NCBI GenBank assembly: GCA_022036555.1
Contig: CM039133.1
Coordinates: forward strand, 44,344,718-44,408,717
From: Microstegium vimineum
Lineage: Eukaryota > Streptophyta > Magnoliopsida > Poales > Poaceae
Direction of reading: 5' to 3'
Length of the DNA stretch: 64,000 nucleotides
Shown: positions 61,243-64,000 of the stretch, piece after piece
How positions within the stretch are numbered: the stretch's first letter is position 1
How the letters are laid out: each line of letters begins with the position of its first letter
The notes under the pieces: model-generated
What the model was told of the DNA's origin: nothing
The model's database searches: none
What the model saw: the letters and a program-made list of their open reading frames with translations, nothing else
Translations under genes and position numbers: made by a program

Positions 61243-61247
61243 GATCT

Positions 61248-63993
61248 CTAGAGAATATCTCCTCATCGGGCATTCTTGCATTGGCCATTTCCTCGAGCTC
61301 CTCCTGACTAACGCGCTTGCCAAGTCTATCATGTGCGCTGAGTTTGCCCCCCAGCCGATCATGCGCTGATTTCTTCTCTTTGATCGGCGTGCGATAGTTT
61401 GATGCCCGATTATCAAAACAAGGTTTCTTTTCTGACCGATTCGCAGGATAGTATCCATTGCATTCAGGGCAATTATCGGCAGTAGGTAATTTAATACCTT
61501 CTTCCCAGCAATGAACGAAGAAGGGACACCTCCAATGGTCTTTATGCCAAAGCCACTCTTGACGCCTCTCTTCCTCCTGTCGCCGATATCGTTCTTCCTG
61601 TGATTGCTGATAATCTTGTCTTGGCCGCCTATGTGTGATTATAACACCAAGAGCCCTCTTGGCATTACTGCTTTCATTTGCAACTCTCTTTCCCCCTCTA
61701 TCATTGGCAAACTTCTTCACATCACGTTCAGCTACCTGATGGTCTAGATCCACCGATGCATTCTTCCTGGCAGCTTCCGATGTTAACACTTTAGTTTTTT
61801 CAGTAGTTTCCACCATGTTATTTGGAAACGGATGCTGGTCAATCTTCATCGGCTTCTGGGCTTTAGTATCTACAAACGTAACTCGCCCAGATTCAATTTC
61901 TGATTGCAACTGCTGCCTAAAGACTTTGCAATCATTGGTGCTGTGTGAAGTTGCATTGTGCCACTTGCAATACCTGATCCTTCTGAGCTCTTCGGCCGAT
62001 GGAATTACCTGGTTAGGTGCCATCTTGATCCGTCCTTCTTGAAGCAATAGATCAAACATCCTATCGGCCTTGGTAACGTCAAAGGTGAACCTCTCAGCTT
62101 CCTTCTGGCCAAACGGACAGGATACCGACTTCTTGTCCTTAACTCATTCAGCAGCGCCAATGCTCAGCTCTTCATCTGACTCAGAATCCTCTTCTTGCCC
62201 AATGAAGGTCACCTTCTGTTCCATGTCTTCCTGGGCTCAAAAGTTTTAACATCTTGATCGGCAATCCTCTGCACTAGATGACTTACGCTTTCAAATTCTT
62301 GAGACGCATACTTATCTTTGATATGCGGCAGTAGTCCCTGGAAAGCCAAATCTGCTAGTTGCCGATCATCGAGTACCAGGCTGTAGCACTTGTTCTTTAC
62401 GCCTCGCAGCCTCTGAACAAAGCTTTCCACCGATTCATCATTACGCTGCCTCAACTTGACTAAATCAGTAAGCTTCTTCTCATGCACGCCAGCGAAGAAG
62501 TATTTATGAAACTGCCTCTCCAGATCGGCTCATGTGATTATAAAGTTCGGAGGCAGTGTAATGAACCACGTGAATGCCGATCCAGACAATGATGATGAGA
62601 ACAATCTCACCCTTAGCTCTTCTCTGCTGGCAGCTTCTCCACACTGGATAATGAAGCGGTTGATGTGCTCCATCGTTGACGTGTCATCTTGGCCAGAGAA
62701 CTTGGTAAAATCTGGCACCTTGTATCAATTTAGAAGAGGGATTAAATCGTATCCCGGAGGGTATGGCGTCCGATAAGAGTATGTGTTAACCCTGGGTTTA
62801 ATGCCGAATTGTTCCTCCATCACTTCGGCAATCTTATCGGTCCAGTACGCATCCTGTTCTTGCCGACTCATTGGTTGGATGTTGACCGGCGGAGCCGGCT
62901 GATGCGCCCCTTCGGGTCTTGGTGGCAAAGCGCTTGAAGTAATTGGTGCATGCGCGGTACCAGTCATCTGAACGTTATGCATCGGCTGATTGGCCGATGG
63001 GTAGCTTTGCACACTTACTGGATTATGTTGTGGCATTACATTCATCGGTTGCTGTACCGATGCTCCACCTTGAGCGTTTGCCAAGTATTGATACCCGGGT
63101 TGTACCACCTGATGCTGAATTGGTGGTGGAGCAGTCCAACCAGGATTGTAAGTCATCGACATATAATGCACCGATGGTTGATAGCTAACTGGAGCGTGTT
63201 GCTCCTGTATTCTGGAGCAATCAATAATTAGACTACCTTGAGGCCTTGGTACTCCAGCTTGAGGATTTGCCACAACCATAGGCTGACTCGTATTTGCAGG
63301 ACCCTACTGCATCGGTAAAGAACTTGCCGATGGTGGCATTAGAGGCATTTTAGGTATCTCCACCTGAAGCTCTTCTGACGGCAATTGAATACTTGGAGCA
63401 GACGTAGCATAATGGATCATAAGATTCATCGGCTGTGAAGACATTGCCGATACCATAGGACCGCTCCACGCTGTACTATTACCCTGGATTAGATTGGAAT
63501 CAATAGATGGATTTGGAGGCATACCGTATCCCCACCAGTTGACGGGAGTTGGCTGACTCTTAGCTGCGGGTCCTGACATTGCCGATGCCGCCAGATCTGT
63601 ATTCAACGGAGTGACACTTGCAGGGCTCGATCTTGGTGGCGTAGCCACATCGGCCGACGGATCCACAGGAGTGGAAGACGCGATTGGCATTGCCGATGGG
63701 TTTATAGATGCCGATCCAGGTTGATAATATGCTGGACCAACATAACGGGGCGCATGTCCTTCCTTGAAAAATTGCATGACAGCATTGTATACAGTATTGG
63801 ACAGCACATTGGAGTGGCTAACTAATGCTTGATTTAAAGCAGAATTAACCATCTCTTGCAATTTACCAGGATTGGCATCAAAGGTGACCTGCCGCGGCAA
63901 CGGCGGATCTTGCTTCTGGATGGCTTCGCCGCTCCTGCTTAGGCTGAAGGACTTCAGATATAATTTCTTGTACTCCTCCATAGCCCGCTCCAT
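61248..63993 (-). pseudogene. gag of gypsy copy 1, N-terminal part
   Basis: The minus-strand reading begins MERAMEEYKKLYLKSFSL at 63993. By comparison with copy 2 about 26 upstream codons lie beyond the window. The linker, the capsid core (MPDFTKFSGQDDTSTMEH to FTWFITLPPN) and the YCKWHNATSHSTNDC knuckle are present, as is the CPFFVHCWEE/NCPECN cluster. Stops lie at 63304-63306, 62725-62727 and 62530-62532, and a frameshift lies between 62210 and 62060. It ends at EEIFSRD, where copy 2 inserted, and continues at 48390. Confidence 0.87.
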
Positions 63994-64000
63994 AGCCTGT

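Larger units (their letters stand above)
39436..64000 (-). mobile_element. Tat-lineage Ty3/gypsy retrotransposon, copy 1 (minus strand), split by copy 2
   Basis: Reading from the right edge on the minus strand, the order is gag (63993 down to 61248), the insertion of copy 2 (48391-61242 plus one GATCT), the rest of gag-pro (48390-47499), pol (47499-44264), an antisense accessory gene on the plus strand (40929-44153), the polypurine tract (about 40491-40506) and the 3' LTR (39436-40490). The 5' LTR and the first roughly 26 gag codons are beyond the window. RT before integrase marks gypsy, and the archaeal-type second RNase H marks the Tat lineage. Several stops and frameshifts are present. It is clearly older than copy 2, and its LTR is considerably diverged from those of copy 2. 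Confidence 0.88.

Overview
This is plant nuclear DNA, almost certainly from a grass and perhaps an Andropogoneae genome such as sorghum or a relative. The reasons are nested Maximus/SIRE-type copia and Tat-type gypsy retrotransposons, Tourist and Stowaway MITEs, a Helitron with a TCTCTACTA start, and a very GC-rich NAC gene with one AT-rich intron. The species is an inference. No prokaryotic feature, tRNA, rRNA or CRISPR array was seen.

Layout. 1-1508 is the end of a gypsy LTR. An old, decayed minus-strand copia element forms the base layer: 1509-2638, 4571-4584 and 16226-20002, with its 5' LTR at 19791-20002. Two younger elements broke it 14 bp apart: a solo LTR (2639-4570) and a structurally complete Maximus/SIRE-like copia (4585-16220, target duplication ACAAC). 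20003-33290 holds no recognised host gene. It carries MITEs, local tandem duplications and a 2.45-kb putative Helitron (24528-26981) that contains a solo LTR with a perfect target duplication.

The only convincing host gene is a two-exon NAC transcription factor (33495-35204, 385 aa) of the stress-responsive ATAF/SNAC type. A TATA box and G-box lie upstream and a polyadenylation signal lies downstream.

From 39436 to the right edge lie two copies of one Tat-lineage gypsy family. Copy 1 runs on the minus strand and leaves the window on the right. Copy 2 (48391-61242, plus strand, duplication GATCT) inserted head-on into the gag-pro gene of copy 1. Each copy has gag-pro, then pol (RT, RNase H, archaeal-type RNase H, integrase) starting at a TAATG stop/start overlap. 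Each also carries a long antisense accessory gene between pol and the 3' LTR.

The accessory gene is the most interesting item. It has five exons. Exons 1, 2 and 3 have identical lengths in both copies (27, 1461 and 213 nt). It encodes a plant mobile domain (PMD) protein with a basic nuclear-localisation motif and a C-terminal coiled coil. The same family has short CCGAT/ATCGG motifs packed into U3 and spread through the element in both orientations. Together these suggest a testable element-encoded nuclear factor plus target-site system.
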